Positions 35,476 to 46,400 of a DNA stretch of 64,000 nt are shown piece after piece (position 1 is the stretch's first letter; each line of letters begins with the position of its first letter). The stretch is taken from NCBI GenBank assembly GCA_009917695.1, contig JAACJG010000009.1, positions 124,001-188,000 on the forward strand. Reading direction: 5' to 3'. The DNA comes from Candidatus Rifleibacterium amylolyticum (GTDB lineage: Bacteria; Muiribacteriota; Ozemobacteria; Ozemobacterales; Ozemobacteraceae). The translations under genes were made by a program, and so were the position numbers. The notes below the pieces were generated by a model, which was given only the letters and a program-made list of their open reading frames with translations, was not told the DNA's origin and searched no databases.

Positions 35476-36062
35476 ATAGCTTCAGCAGAGTGCCAGAAGC
35501 GAAACAGTTCTATCGCTTCGCAATCCTGTCGTGCGAATGATTCTGCATCGATCTCGCTCCGCTCACATAAGGCAAAGCCAACTTCAATCACGGCATCGGC
35601 ATGCACTTTGCTGGCACCAAGCAGCATTCTGCCAGGATAGCCGCAGTGCTTTGCCTGAAGCAGCAGACCTTCTGCTGAGCCGTAGATTATCGAGTTATCA
35701 CCGACCAGTCCGCGGTCTATCGCTATGAACGAAAGCGGCATGTTATACAATACCTTGAACTGAGTCAGCGGCGAAAGGCTTGACATGCCGCGCTCGACAA
35801 AATACTGCTGCGAAAAATGCCCGGACTCGTCAACACAGGATTCGACCACTGATGACAAGCCGAAATCTTCATACTCGACCGTTCCCTTGCCAAAGTAAAA
35901 CGGAGTCTGAGCCGGAATTTCTTCATCAGCAAGCAGATGCGAGACGGCGACGACACATGCCGAGATTTCCCGGTTGAAATATTTTGCCAGCTTGCGCTTG
36001 TTCAGACAGTCGCGAGCCGGAATCTCTTCATCCGGCCGGTAGCGTTCAAACACTGTTTTCAT
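35472..36062 (-). CDS. Beta-ketoacyl-synthase N-terminal-like protein lacking the catalytic Cys (chain-length-factor-like)
   Basis: 196 aa; FKVLYNMPLSFIAIDRGLVGDNSIIYGSAEGLLLQA resembles the KS active-site region but Cys is absent; overlaps KAS start by 4 bp. Confidence 0.6.
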   Translation of the reverse strand: MKTVFERYRPDEEIPARDCLNKRKLAKYFNREISACVVAVSHLLADEEIPAQTPFYFGKGTVEYEDFGLSSVVESCVDESGHFSQQYFVERGMSSLSPLTQFKVLYNMPLSFIAIDRGLVGDNSIIYGSAEGLLLQAKHCGYPGRMLLGASKVHADAVIEVGFALCERSEIDAESFARQDCEAIELFRFWHSAEAI

Positions 36063-36528
36063 TCGGAATTTCCCGGGTGTTTTTCATGCAGATGTTATAA
36101 ATGGTTTTTCTCGATTCAAGCAGCTGATTATCAGGAACTTCGAGAAAAGAAAAAGTCAGTTCGCCATTTGCAACCAGTTCGCCATCGCAGGTAGCCTTAA
36201 CGTTTGCAATACCGTAATCGTCGCGAACAATGGTTACGTCAGCCCGGTATACGAGGCGATCGCCGGGTTCTGCCGGCTTTCTGAATTTCATTTTATTGAC
36301 AATCGAGAGAACCGAATACTTCATCGGCAGATTCTGTTTGTGGCGCATCAGTTCGAAAAAAGAGCCGGCAAGCTGCGCCAGACCTTCCTGTATCAGGCTG
36401 CCGGGGAAAATTGGATAACCTGGAAAATGCTCGTTAAAAACATCATCGGCCAGCGTGATGCACTTAACGCCTGTGATGTAGGATCCGTAGCAAATTTCGT
36501 CTATTCTGTCCACCAGATGAAATCTCAT
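36046..36528 (-). CDS. FabZ/FabA-like 3-hydroxyacyl-ACP dehydratase (hotdog fold)
   Basis: 160 aa; FNEHFPGYPIFPGSLIQEGLAQLAG. Confidence 0.8.
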   Translation of the reverse strand: MRFHLVDRIDEICYGSYITGVKCITLADDVFNEHFPGYPIFPGSLIQEGLAQLAGSFFELMRHKQNLPMKYSVLSIVNKMKFRKPAEPGDRLVYRADVTIVRDDYGIANVKATCDGELVANGELTFSFLEVPDNQLLESRKTIYNICMKNTREIPNENSV

Positions 36529-38153
36529 ATACCTCCTGGTTCACCCTCTGCATCCAGATTGTGAATATTCTCTCCGCATGCTCTGGTAAAAAGATCCGGA
36601 TTGGCAGTTTTCCAGGCATGCAGGCCTGATGCAAGATATGATACACGTTGGTAGCCTTTGGAACGAAGAAAAAAAGCAACCATCGGCGAATAAAAACCGC
36701 CCTGACAAATGACAAGAATGTTCTTGTCGGCAGGAATTCTGTCGAGATGATTTTTGAAGGTAAGCAGGGAACTTTCGTACGAGCCGCTTATACTCCTAAA
36801 AAGCAATCGGTCATACCAGAATCTGATATCGAGAATAAACAGGTCAGGATCGTCGAGCATCGGCTGATTCAGCTGACCGGGCCATAAGGACGTTGTCGAG
36901 CCGAACGAACCGCTGAAAAACTCGCGAAAAACCCGGATGGCATAATCGATATCAGCTCTTGAGGTATGCTCGGAGAGCGAGAGTCTGATGGTCTGGCGAG
37001 CCTGAGTATCAGTGAGACCGATCGCCGAAAGAACATGCGACGGTTTGTTGTCGGGCGTGCTGCAGGCCGAACCGGCGGCAGCGGCTATGCCGTAATAATC
37101 AAGAGCCGCAATCAGTTCAGCGTTGAAAACATTCGGGAACGTAAGGTTCAAGGTATTCGGCAGACTGTTGGCAGGAGTGTTTATCTGCAGATCGGACTTG
37201 ACTGCCTTCAAAGCATCTGCCAGTCTGTGTTTGAGCTTCTGCACCTTTTCAGCCTTTTGCAGCGACTCGGCGACATGCCTGCAGGCTTGCGCAAATCCGG
37301 CAATGTTATGAATCGATTCGGTTCCGGCTCGGAATCCGCGTTCCTGATGGCCTCCATGCATAAAAACAGGGATCGGGAGGCCTTTCCTGACATATAGAGC
37401 GCCGATGCCCTTGGGGCCATGTATCTTATGGGCAGAAAAGGACGCGTAATCTACACGACAGCTGGCAAAATCGAGCGGCACCTTTCCCAAAGCCTGTACG
37501 CAGTCTGAGAATACCAGCACCCCATGTTTCTGCGCAATCTGGCAAATCCGGTTGAGATCCTGAATTGTGCCGATTTCGTTATTTGCATACATGGTGACGA
37601 TCAAAAAAGTCTGGTCATCGATCAGCGCTTCAAGCTGTGCCATATCGGCATTTCCATGCCTGTCGACCGGTATCCAGACAACATCGAGACCTTTGCCGGC
37701 AAGATAATGCAGGGTTTGAATCACTGATGGGTGCTCGACTGGCAGCGCCAGAATACGTTTTTTTCCAGGATAAAAATGATCGGTGAGACCTTTTAAAATG
37801 GAGTTATTGGCTTCTGTTGCGCAGCTGGTGAAAATTATCTCTTCGATATCGGCATGCAAGGTGCTGGCAACCGTTCGCCTGGCATCTTCGAGAACTGCTG
37901 AAGCCTCAAGCGCCTGACGGTAGAGTGATGATGGATTGCCGTAATTTCTTTTCAGAACCTCGTTCATGCGTGCGACCACAGTCGGCAATATCGGTGTCGT
38001 TGCGTTGTTGTCTAGATACACCTCACGGCGCCGTCTTGTGTAATCGGCTATAGCAGTCTTGAAAGCCTGAAAAAAGCTGTCTCCTGATAACCACGCAAGT
38101 AATCTGTCTTTTCTTTTCATGACCAGCCCCAATTGTGATTGCAACTGATACAT
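36525..38153 (-). CDS. Cysteine desulfurase (NifS/IscS-like) fused to C-terminal rhodanese domain
   Basis: 542 aa; VYLDNNATTPILPTV; HKIHGPKGIGALYVRKG; GSACSTPDNKPSHVL; then LFILDIRFWYDRLLF...NILVICQGGFYSPMVAFFLRSKGYQRVSYLASGLHAW. Confidence 0.88.
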   Translation of the reverse strand: MYQLQSQLGLVMKRKDRLLAWLSGDSFFQAFKTAIADYTRRRREVYLDNNATTPILPTVVARMNEVLKRNYGNPSSLYRQALEASAVLEDARRTVASTLHADIEEIIFTSCATEANNSILKGLTDHFYPGKKRILALPVEHPSVIQTLHYLAGKGLDVVWIPVDRHGNADMAQLEALIDDQTFLIVTMYANNEIGTIQDLNRICQIAQKHGVLVFSDCVQALGKVPLDFASCRVDYASFSAHKIHGPKGIGALYVRKGLPIPVFMHGGHQERGFRAGTESIHNIAGFAQACRHVAESLQKAEKVQKLKHRLADALKAVKSDLQINTPANSLPNTLNLTFPNVFNAELIAALDYYGIAAAAGSACSTPDNKPSHVLSAIGLTDTQARQTIRLSLSEHTSRADIDYAIRVFREFFSGSFGSTTSLWPGQLNQPMLDDPDLFILDIRFWYDRLLFRSISGSYESSLLTFKNHLDRIPADKNILVICQGGFYSPMVAFFLRSKGYQRVSYLASGLHAWKTANPDLFTRACGENIHNLDAEGEPGGI

Positions 38154-38202
38154 TCATAACCTAAAAGAGATCACTTTTCAAGCCAGTCAGCAGCGAAGTT
38201 CC

Positions 38203-38270
38203 AAGTGCGACAGCGGAGCTCTCAACTCCCCCGACCCGGTGTTAACGAAGCAATAAGCAGCCGAAGAGGT
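38203..38270 (+). pseudogene. Degenerate second copy of the SPASM gene 3' end
   Basis: AAG TGC GAC AGC GGA GCT CTC AAC TCC CCC GAC CCG GTG TTA ACG AAG CAA TAA = KCDSGALNSPDPVLTKQ*, against KCDGGCREAAHIAGGALDSPDPVFNNFKQSAIQ* at the end of 24913..26004; 22/23 nt identity over ctc[g/a]actcccccgacccggtgtt and conservation of caataagcag[g/c]cgaagag. Confidence 0.7.
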
Positions 38271-38336
38271 CGCTTTGTCAGGCTGAAATCTCCCGGCGGA
38301 CCAATAATCTGAAATACAGCACTGAGAGAAAGCTAT

Positions 38337-38792
38337 TCAGGCCTCCGCAATCTTGTTAACCGGATTACCCCATACGATCTGCATTATCGGTCGATAGTTT
38401 TCTTCAAGATTTTTTACGCTTAAATCGATGAGAGCCCGGATAATGTTGGGCTCGAAGGTTTCATTCGTGGTTGGCAGACAGATGTCCATGAGCAATTCGC
38501 CAGCTTCCGTGGTGAAATACTTGAATGTTTTATAATTACTGTTAAGACCGTTCAAAAACTTCAAGGTCTCGAACCGGTTGCCATCTGTCAGGCATTTGCC
38601 GGCCACCAGAGTGCGGCAGATAACGTAGATGCTGTCATCAATAATGACAACCAGCGGCAGACGCTGGCCTTCGATTTCCATCGAAGATCTGAAAAGAACT
38701 GTGTTCAACTCATCTTTGGTCTGTTCTTCAGAAAAACAGTTGATTCCGGTGTCAGCCAGCATTTTGGCGAATTTTTCAGCTTTAACGTTCAT
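38337..38792 (-). CDS. Small protein of unknown function, possibly YbjN/T3S-chaperone-like fold
   Basis: 151 aa; PLVVIIDDSIYVICRTLVAGK...FLNGLNSNYKTFKYFTTEAGELLMDICLP; 19 bp downstream of TpsB. Confidence 0.5.
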   Translation of the reverse strand: MNVKAEKFAKMLADTGINCFSEEQTKDELNTVLFRSSMEIEGQRLPLVVIIDDSIYVICRTLVAGKCLTDGNRFETLKFLNGLNSNYKTFKYFTTEAGELLMDICLPTTNETFEPNIIRALIDLSVKNLEENYRPIMQIVWGNPVNKIAEA

Positions 38793-38811
38793 TAGATGCT
38801 CCTGATAGTTG

Positions 38812-40461
38812 TTATAGTGAGATGCTCATCTGCATTTCTAATCTATGTGGGTTAACGTCAGTGGCACCGATTCTGCGAGTGATCGGATAGCCGACTGACA
38901 ATGAGATCTGCGAATCATTCGCAAATGAATGGATCAAACCGAAACCGGCCGAGTGAATCATGCGGGTCGCAACAAAACTTTTTCCGTAAATCCTGCCCCA
39001 GTCATAGAAAACAGCCATATTAGTTCTTCTACAGCCTGGCAGGGGAAAACGGTAATCGCATTTAATGTTAAGACCGCTGTCACCACTTATAACACTTTCA
39101 TCATAACCCCTGACACTGTTCAACCCGCCAAGAAAATACTGGTCGGCAGAGGGCATATTATCATCCTGTGCCTTCTGACCGTTCAGCTGAATCATAAGCT
39201 GCTGTCTGCCACGGTTGATTTTTTGCCACAGGGCATCAAAAGAGGATTTCTGCACCTTTCTGCTTTCGGCCAGGCCCTTATAATCACAGAGTATCAGCAT
39301 AGGCCTGAAATACAATGCCTGTCCCGGCGATAATTTCAGAAATGACTGACCAATCGAATAGCGCTTTTCTCTGTCATCGACGAAGTTCATATTCAATACC
39401 TGATTGGATGATCTCTGACTCTGAGCATCAAAGATCAGCTCACTCTTAAAATTACGACTGATATGCAATGGATGTGTCAAAGAAAAGCCGATCATTTCTG
39501 ATTTACCTGATATATCAAGACCGGAGCTCTCAACCTCCAGAGTGTTACGGCTGAGATAAAAAGCAAGTCTGGTTCCATATCTATTGACCGGCGAACTGTA
39601 TCCCAGCATCTGCGCCTTAGAGGAATCTGACATCAGCGTAGTAAGGCTCAAAGAATCCCGGTTACCAGTCACGCTTGCATCAGCATAGGAAAAGCCGACG
39701 CGCGTTTCGCCGGTGCTTTTATTGCCGGCAGTATCGACAAACAGATTGCAGATCTTGTCTTCTGGCTCATAAGCCAGAATATAGCAATCGGTAGTGCCGG
39801 TTTTTTCGCCGGCCTGCAGCTTAATACGAGCCTTCATATCATTAGTGCCATTGAACCAGATCAGATCGCGGTCAAGGCTTCTGATATCCAGCAGTTTGCC
39901 GGCCGGAACATTTATTCTATCTCGTATATAGCCAGATCGGGTGTTTTCATTGCCCTGAATTATCACCCTGCCAATCTTGCCTTCGATCAGAAACACCTTG
40001 AGAACGCCGGCTTTGATCTCCTGCCTGGGTAGAGCTGCCCGGGCAGTAATGTAGCCATTGCTGCGATACCAGTCGTTGATTTTACCAATAAAATCTTTGA
40101 GATCAGCAATGCCGATTTCGCGCCCAACATAGCCGGCAGAAAATTCGGTGAGCTTTTGCTGGCTGAGCACAGATGACCCGGTAAACTCAATTTTGTTAAG
40201 TGTTACCCTGGTTTCGGGAACGGCCAGTTCAGGCATCGAAACCGCAGCAGCCGGCTTGTCTGACTTTTCTGCGTTCTCCATTTCCTGGTTCAATTCGCGT
40301 TTTATGCGCTTTTGCTGCAGGTCATCGAGAATTCGCTTAAGGTCGGCACCCGGAGTTTTGGCGGGCTCGAGAATCGGCACGGCAGGAGCGGCGAAAGAAC
40401 AGTTGATAGCCACACAAATAATCAGAGCGGTCAGCAGATAGCATTTTCGTTTCAGCATCAA
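38812..40461 (-). CDS. Two-partner secretion outer-membrane transporter (TpsB; ShlB/FhaC/HecB family)
   Basis: 549 aa; signal peptide; POTRA-like GYVGREIGIADLKDFIGKINDWYRSNGYITARAALPRQEIKAGVLKVFLIEGKIGRVIIQGN; barrel with YFLGGLNSVRGYDESVISGDSG. Confidence 0.9.
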   Translation of the reverse strand: MMLKRKCYLLTALIICVAINCSFAAPAVPILEPAKTPGADLKRILDDLQQKRIKRELNQEMENAEKSDKPAAAVSMPELAVPETRVTLNKIEFTGSSVLSQQKLTEFSAGYVGREIGIADLKDFIGKINDWYRSNGYITARAALPRQEIKAGVLKVFLIEGKIGRVIIQGNENTRSGYIRDRINVPAGKLLDIRSLDRDLIWFNGTNDMKARIKLQAGEKTGTTDCYILAYEPEDKICNLFVDTAGNKSTGETRVGFSYADASVTGNRDSLSLTTLMSDSSKAQMLGYSSPVNRYGTRLAFYLSRNTLEVESSGLDISGKSEMIGFSLTHPLHISRNFKSELIFDAQSQRSSNQVLNMNFVDDREKRYSIGQSFLKLSPGQALYFRPMLILCDYKGLAESRKVQKSSFDALWQKINRGRQQLMIQLNGQKAQDDNMPSADQYFLGGLNSVRGYDESVISGDSGLNIKCDYRFPLPGCRRTNMAVFYDWGRIYGKSFVATRMIHSAGFGLIHSFANDSQISLSVGYPITRRIGATDVNPHRLEMQMSISL

Positions 40462-43400
40462 TCTTTATTTTCCGTTTCAGAGTCTTCGTCGTTGTCGTCA
40501 TTTTCTTCGTCATTTTCAGCAGCGTCAGCGTCGTTAAGTGCAGAAACCAGAAACATTCCACTTTCATGGCAAACCAGCTTATCAGCATTGATTGTGTCGC
40601 CATCTATGTTTAAACACTCAATAAGCTTTTCAGGACTTTCAGCATTTTCCGGGCTTTCAGTTGCCATGACAATATTCTCTGTCGAATCGCGATCTAAGAA
40701 ATCGTTACTGTCTTTAACAATCGCTGCAATTTTGTCAGACAGGCTCTGACTTGTGCTCTCAGCCTCGCGGACACTTACGTCAGACGTCTGGCCGTTTAAG
40801 CTTATATACGAAACAAAACCTTTTGTTCCCGGAACTGAAACCGAGGTCTGACTATTTGAGAATTGGCCGGAAACAAGTAAGTCAGCATTGTAAATCAGAA
40901 ACAGATCAGTATCTGTCTTGATTGTCGCGGTTGAACTCTTGAGATAATCTACCTGAACGCCCTTGTCAGAAGTGATTCGCCCGATCGAAATATCTTTCAT
41001 GTAGCCGCCGTTAGCCCCTGCAAATTCAAGTTTGAGGTTCTCGGCAGAATCAGTATGTTCGAGCAAAGCGCTTTTGAATTCGCCGGCGGAAACGTTCATG
41101 GCCTGCCCCAGCTTTGCCCGTTCGACATTTACCATGCCATCATCATGATTGACGACCAGAGTCACCCTCTTACCATTCAGGGTCGCCACAATAATGTCAC
41201 CGGTTTGCGTCTGGCCAAAAATCTCCTCGTCGGCAAGAAGTTCATGAACGTTGATACCGCCGCTCATCGCGATATCGTTCACAGACTCATCAGAAAGATT
41301 GTCATCTGCGGTCTCAGCTATCAGGTTAACTCTTGAATTCCTGATTGCTTCTTCGAGAACACTCAAAGCCAGAGAACTTTTTGGCAGGCCGGAATTGAGC
41401 CTGACATTACGGCCCTTTAAAGTATTTGCATTAATCTCTCGAGTGGCGTTTATGACAAGATTTCTGCTGGCGTTAACAACATGCTGAGAGTTAAATGAGC
41501 CATGCAGGTCAATGCTGATATTTCTGCCGGTAATATTACCTAAGGTAGATATGTTTCCTGCATTTGCGATCAGCAGATCTCCGCCGGCTGAGATTTTTTT
41601 GACCTTTAATCTGCCACTGTTCTTAAGTGTCACATCGCCTCTTTCGTTGTTAATGGCAGCCTGACCTATTCTGTTACTGCTGCTGTCGAGTGACAGACCT
41701 GTTTGCGTAACAGACCGGAGAGTATCAGTTCTTATCCAGCTTCTGCTTTCATTCTGAGTCACTGAATCTGCGTTTATAGCAACGGCTCCTGCTGTGATTT
41801 CACCAGCGAAATTTACAGCAGTATCATTGCTCTGTATTTTCAATACTCCAGCGTCTGATGTTGTGATATTTCCAACATTGAGAGCTGGCTTGCCCGATGA
41901 ACTGGTTTGCCCCTCGATGAATACATTGTTGGCATCCGCCCGCACGACATCGAGATTGTCAGTCAATATTCTGACTCCCTTGCCGTCTTCGCCGATGTCT
42001 CCATGGTCGGACACAAGCGTAAGTCTACCATCTGCATTGATATAGCCAGAATCATCAAATGCAATGCCTGTGTTGACACTTTGCAGATCGAACCAGGAAC
42101 GCAACTTTACATTGCCGCCGCCATAAATAGCTGAAATCATCATCGGACTGAACAAACTTTTCTGGAAAATATTTATAAAGCCTTCTGCCCTGGCAGTAAG
42201 AGTTCCTGACAAACTGGTAACAATCGCTTTGTCAGAAGTGCCTATCGAACTGCTTTTACCTTTGTCACCACCTTCTATTATCAGGTCTTTCCCTTTGATA
42301 TTTACAAAGTCTGCAATCGGATTAACATTGATAATACCGTCTCTGCCCAGCAGCCGAACGTTATTTTCGCCGGCGTTGATATTGTTGAGATAGATCGGGT
42401 CATCGGTAGCCGCTGCCAGGTAAACATTATTCTTAGCCTTTGCCGTCAAGCCACCGGTTGGACTTGTCATTTCAACACCTATTGCTGTGGTGTGATTTAT
42501 AGTAGCCTTGCCTTCTGCTTCTTTCCAGGTGATGTCAGATGCTTCTGCACCGGCAAGCTTTTTTAGAACATCGAGGTTACTGCCAAGATTAACTATGCTC
42601 ACCTCTTCAACCGCTCCATCTTTGCCAATACCGCCATTGAGAGCGGTAAGGGTGATGTTTTTGCCCTTTACGTTTGCCGGTCGGGTAAGAGTCTGAGTCG
42701 AACCGGAGGTCGGGTTCATGATTGATTTCTGCAGGGCATAAAGAAGATTGTCTTTCGACCAGCCATAAGCATTGTTGGAAATCTTATAGTATTCGCTGGA
42801 AGTGTCGGCAATTAGCGCGGTCAGGTATGCATCGGCAGATGCATAAGAACCGTACTTGAGACGCAGAGCCTTATATGTTGCCGGCCTGCTTACAGCTGGA
42901 TTAGCATCATAATAGGCTTTCTGCGCCAGATACGACGCGAATTCAGTTTTGACCGAATTTTCAAAATTAGCCATGGCCCGGGCTTTTATCTCAGTACTGT
43001 TAGAGGTTCCGTCGGCATTGATAAGCCCCATCGCGATCCATTTTTCAATAAGCTCATCACTTTTGCGATCGCTCGAATTGTCGGCGACCGGCAGAACGTT
43101 ATCGAAGCTGCCATTATCGACCTTGAGATCGACATCGCCAAGTCGTGATTCGATGCGACCAAGCCGCATATCACCGCTGGTCTGCTCGAGATAAATATTG
43201 TCGCGGGCCAGAGCATTAACGCTTGCTGACATGGTATCGCCTGAATTTGTCGGGGTTTGTCCAGCTTCTATCAAAAGCGCCACGCCTGATTTGCCAATTC
43301 CACCGTAGTTGCTGACCAGATCAATGCGTTGTCCCTTTATCAATGCATCTGCATCAGCAGAACGAGTTATCGACCCGTCGGCCGTAAGTTTGACGTCTCC

Positions 43401-46400
43401 ACCGGTCACGACCCGACCCAGTTCGAGATTACCCATTTTCCCGGAAGAGGCATTCGAAACTATTGCAATGTTGCCGAGACGTGAAACAGCTGCCAGCTTG
43501 CCCTGATCGCCAACGATCCGATGCTTTATGGCACCATTGTTTCCTACACCTTTGTCAGCCTTCAGCCAAAGATTGTCAGCAATCAGTTTTCCGCCGGTCT
43601 GTTCTACAGCTCCATTTAGCGACGTTATGGAGACACCTGTATTTGCAGCGCCGCCAACGTCGCCAGTCAGATTAATATTGCCATTTGCGCTCAGCTGAAC
43701 CCTTCCACCATTATCGCGACCGATAAAGCCTATGGCGATGTCATGGTCAGCCTTGAGAGAATGTTGGAAAGTCAAAATCTTACCGACAGTCGAGCCCCAT
43801 TTATAATGCTCTGTTCCACGAGATTTAAGCCAGTTGCTATAAGTTACCCACTTATCGAAATAGCTTGAAAAATAGTCGACATCGTTATGGTAGTTGATGA
43901 CATAGTCAGGATCACCAGGGGCCTGCAGATAACCGATGTAAGTGCCGGAAAGCTTGTCGGCCTCACCATTGCTTGAGTTCAGCAGGGTTTCGGTGCTTTC
44001 CAATTCATGAATTGTAGTTGCATTCTTGGTATACCCGCCCCAAAGCCTGAAATTGATTTTCTTGTAATAGTTTTCAACGCTCGCTACAGACTTACCCGTG
44101 CTCCAGTTGTAGTATTGGCCTTTTCTGGGAGAATAAACACCTGAAGGGCCTGAGACGAGAACGCCCTTGTCACCAATGATACTGGTGGTTGTCGAGTCGC
44201 GTCTGAATTCTGTCCGGGTGTTGGTTTCCAGATCTGTGATACTTATCAGCCCCGCGACATCACCAACATTTACCTTGCCGACCGTCAGCGACCGGTTGGT
44301 ATGGTTGTCAAGTCGAATATCAGCCGAACCATCGACGGCAAGGATTCTACCATTACCTGTGCTGGCTATGCGTCCGGTTAAATATACCTTGCCGCCTCTG
44401 GGGTTGATGTCTTCAAGAATAATCTGCTTTGTCTGCGGGTTATAGTAGGCCTGAACCTCATAGACCCAGCCCGTGCTTACGCCACCTGATCTGGCACCAC
44501 CATCATTCAGCTTATAAGCCGAAAGCATTTCTGGCGTTATGTTCTGGCCGATATAACTGCTGTCGTAAGAATCTATCAAGGCTTGAGCTTCTTCATTGAG
44601 GAAAAGGGTATACTCACCATAACCACTCTGGATTAAGCCATTAACATTGATGTTCATGGCACTCAGATAAATGCTGTCTCCGGCGATCCAGGTGCCTTGC
44701 TGAAGTGTTTTGTTGAATGTTCCACTTCCAGCTTTGCTGACAGTGTAGGTTTCGTTACCATCAATCAGCGTTTCCTGAGCATTGGCAAAGTCACGATATA
44801 TTTCTTCAGGAGTGCCGCCAATATTGAGAATGCCTTCGCTGAAACCCTGCGAAATTGAGCCGGCAGCAGCGTTCAATTCTATCTCGCGCCCTGCAATAGA
44901 GGCGCTGGTCTCAGCCGTGGCTCCCTGCATTACGATATCGCCGCTGGTATTTTCAATGACGATTCTGCCATCAGGATTGCTTATATTTCCATTTAGCTCG
45001 ATGTTGGTAACCGGAACCACTGACTTACTGACACCATCTTCAATTACATTCAGAGGACCTTTCCAGGTTTCTTTCACCGAAATCTGGGCAGAAGAGGGAT
45101 CGCTTGTCTTAACACTGGTAAGCGTCGGAAATATAGTCGCAGCGGTATTGCCAAGCGATACAGAGTTGTAGATTATCTCGCCGCCGTATTCAATGATAGA
45201 AAGATCGTTGACTTTCATATACAGGTTTGAATTGTTGGTTACGGAAATCTGCGGCGCGCCTTTGGCATTAACATTGCCGCTACCAATGACAGCATCAGAA
45301 TCAATCACAATATTGCCGCCCGAACAAACCATATCCGGCAATGAAACGTATTGAATGAACAAGCCACCAATGACGGTCTCAGAGATTGGGTCGTATAATC
45401 CGTATTTTTCCATTTCAGCCAGCAACCTGGTCTTTTCTGCCATGTATCCGATGCCTGCAGACGTGCCGTCATACTCGACGATAAGATTGCAGATTTCCTG
45501 ATATCTTGAAAAGAGCTCGTTGCCGTAATCCATAATCCCCGTTTTAACACCTGAAATATACTCGGTTACGGTTGAAGTGACGGTCGGTGTAATGGCAGAG
45601 CCCGGAACGGTGCCGAGCATATCGACAAGCCCGCCAATTGTCATTGTGACCTTATTATTAATCCCTGAAACAATATTTCCATCAATGGTAACGACATTGT
45701 TCGTTGTCAGATTCCTGCTGCGAATGCCAGAAGCGGTGCTGGCATAACCCCCGGTTGTTGAGCTTGAATACCAGGTGTATTCGCTGGCTTCTTCGGTCAT
45801 GGTCATTTTGCCGGTGCCGGCATGCAGGCCGATATGCCTGATAGTCCTGATATCAGCCCCACTATGAATGTTGATCCTGTTGCTCTGGGTGGTCTTGCTG
45901 TCGATCGTGGCTTTGGCAACAGCTACAGCTGAATGCTTATTGTAAGAATCGGCTGTAGCTGTCAGCGTGTAATTTACCAGCTGGCCCTGGGCGTTAGCAT
46001 CGGTGTAGAGATTGGCATCGTTGGAACTGGTAATATCACCGTAAATATCGAGAGTGTTATTTCGGGAAATTGCTGCCACTGTTTTCGCTTCAGAGTAGCC
46101 GCCCAGGCCGCCCTGCATGTCGGAGTCAGAAGTCAGATAAGCCAAAAGATTGTCTGAAGCGGCCAGATTTACATCTTCGCCAGGAGTAAGGGTACGCAAA
46201 AGCGAACCTGAATCAGTAATCAGGCTGTTAGAGAAGTTGAAGATGTTTCGGCTTCGGGCCAGAGGGTTGGCAACCATACCGGCGCCCTCGGTCAAGACCT
46301 TATTGTAAACAACCGCATCAGTAAGGGCTTCACCCGAGATTTCACCCTGAGAAATGAGTCTGGCATTTTTGCCGACCCTGGCCTCGGTTGTCGAGGTAAC

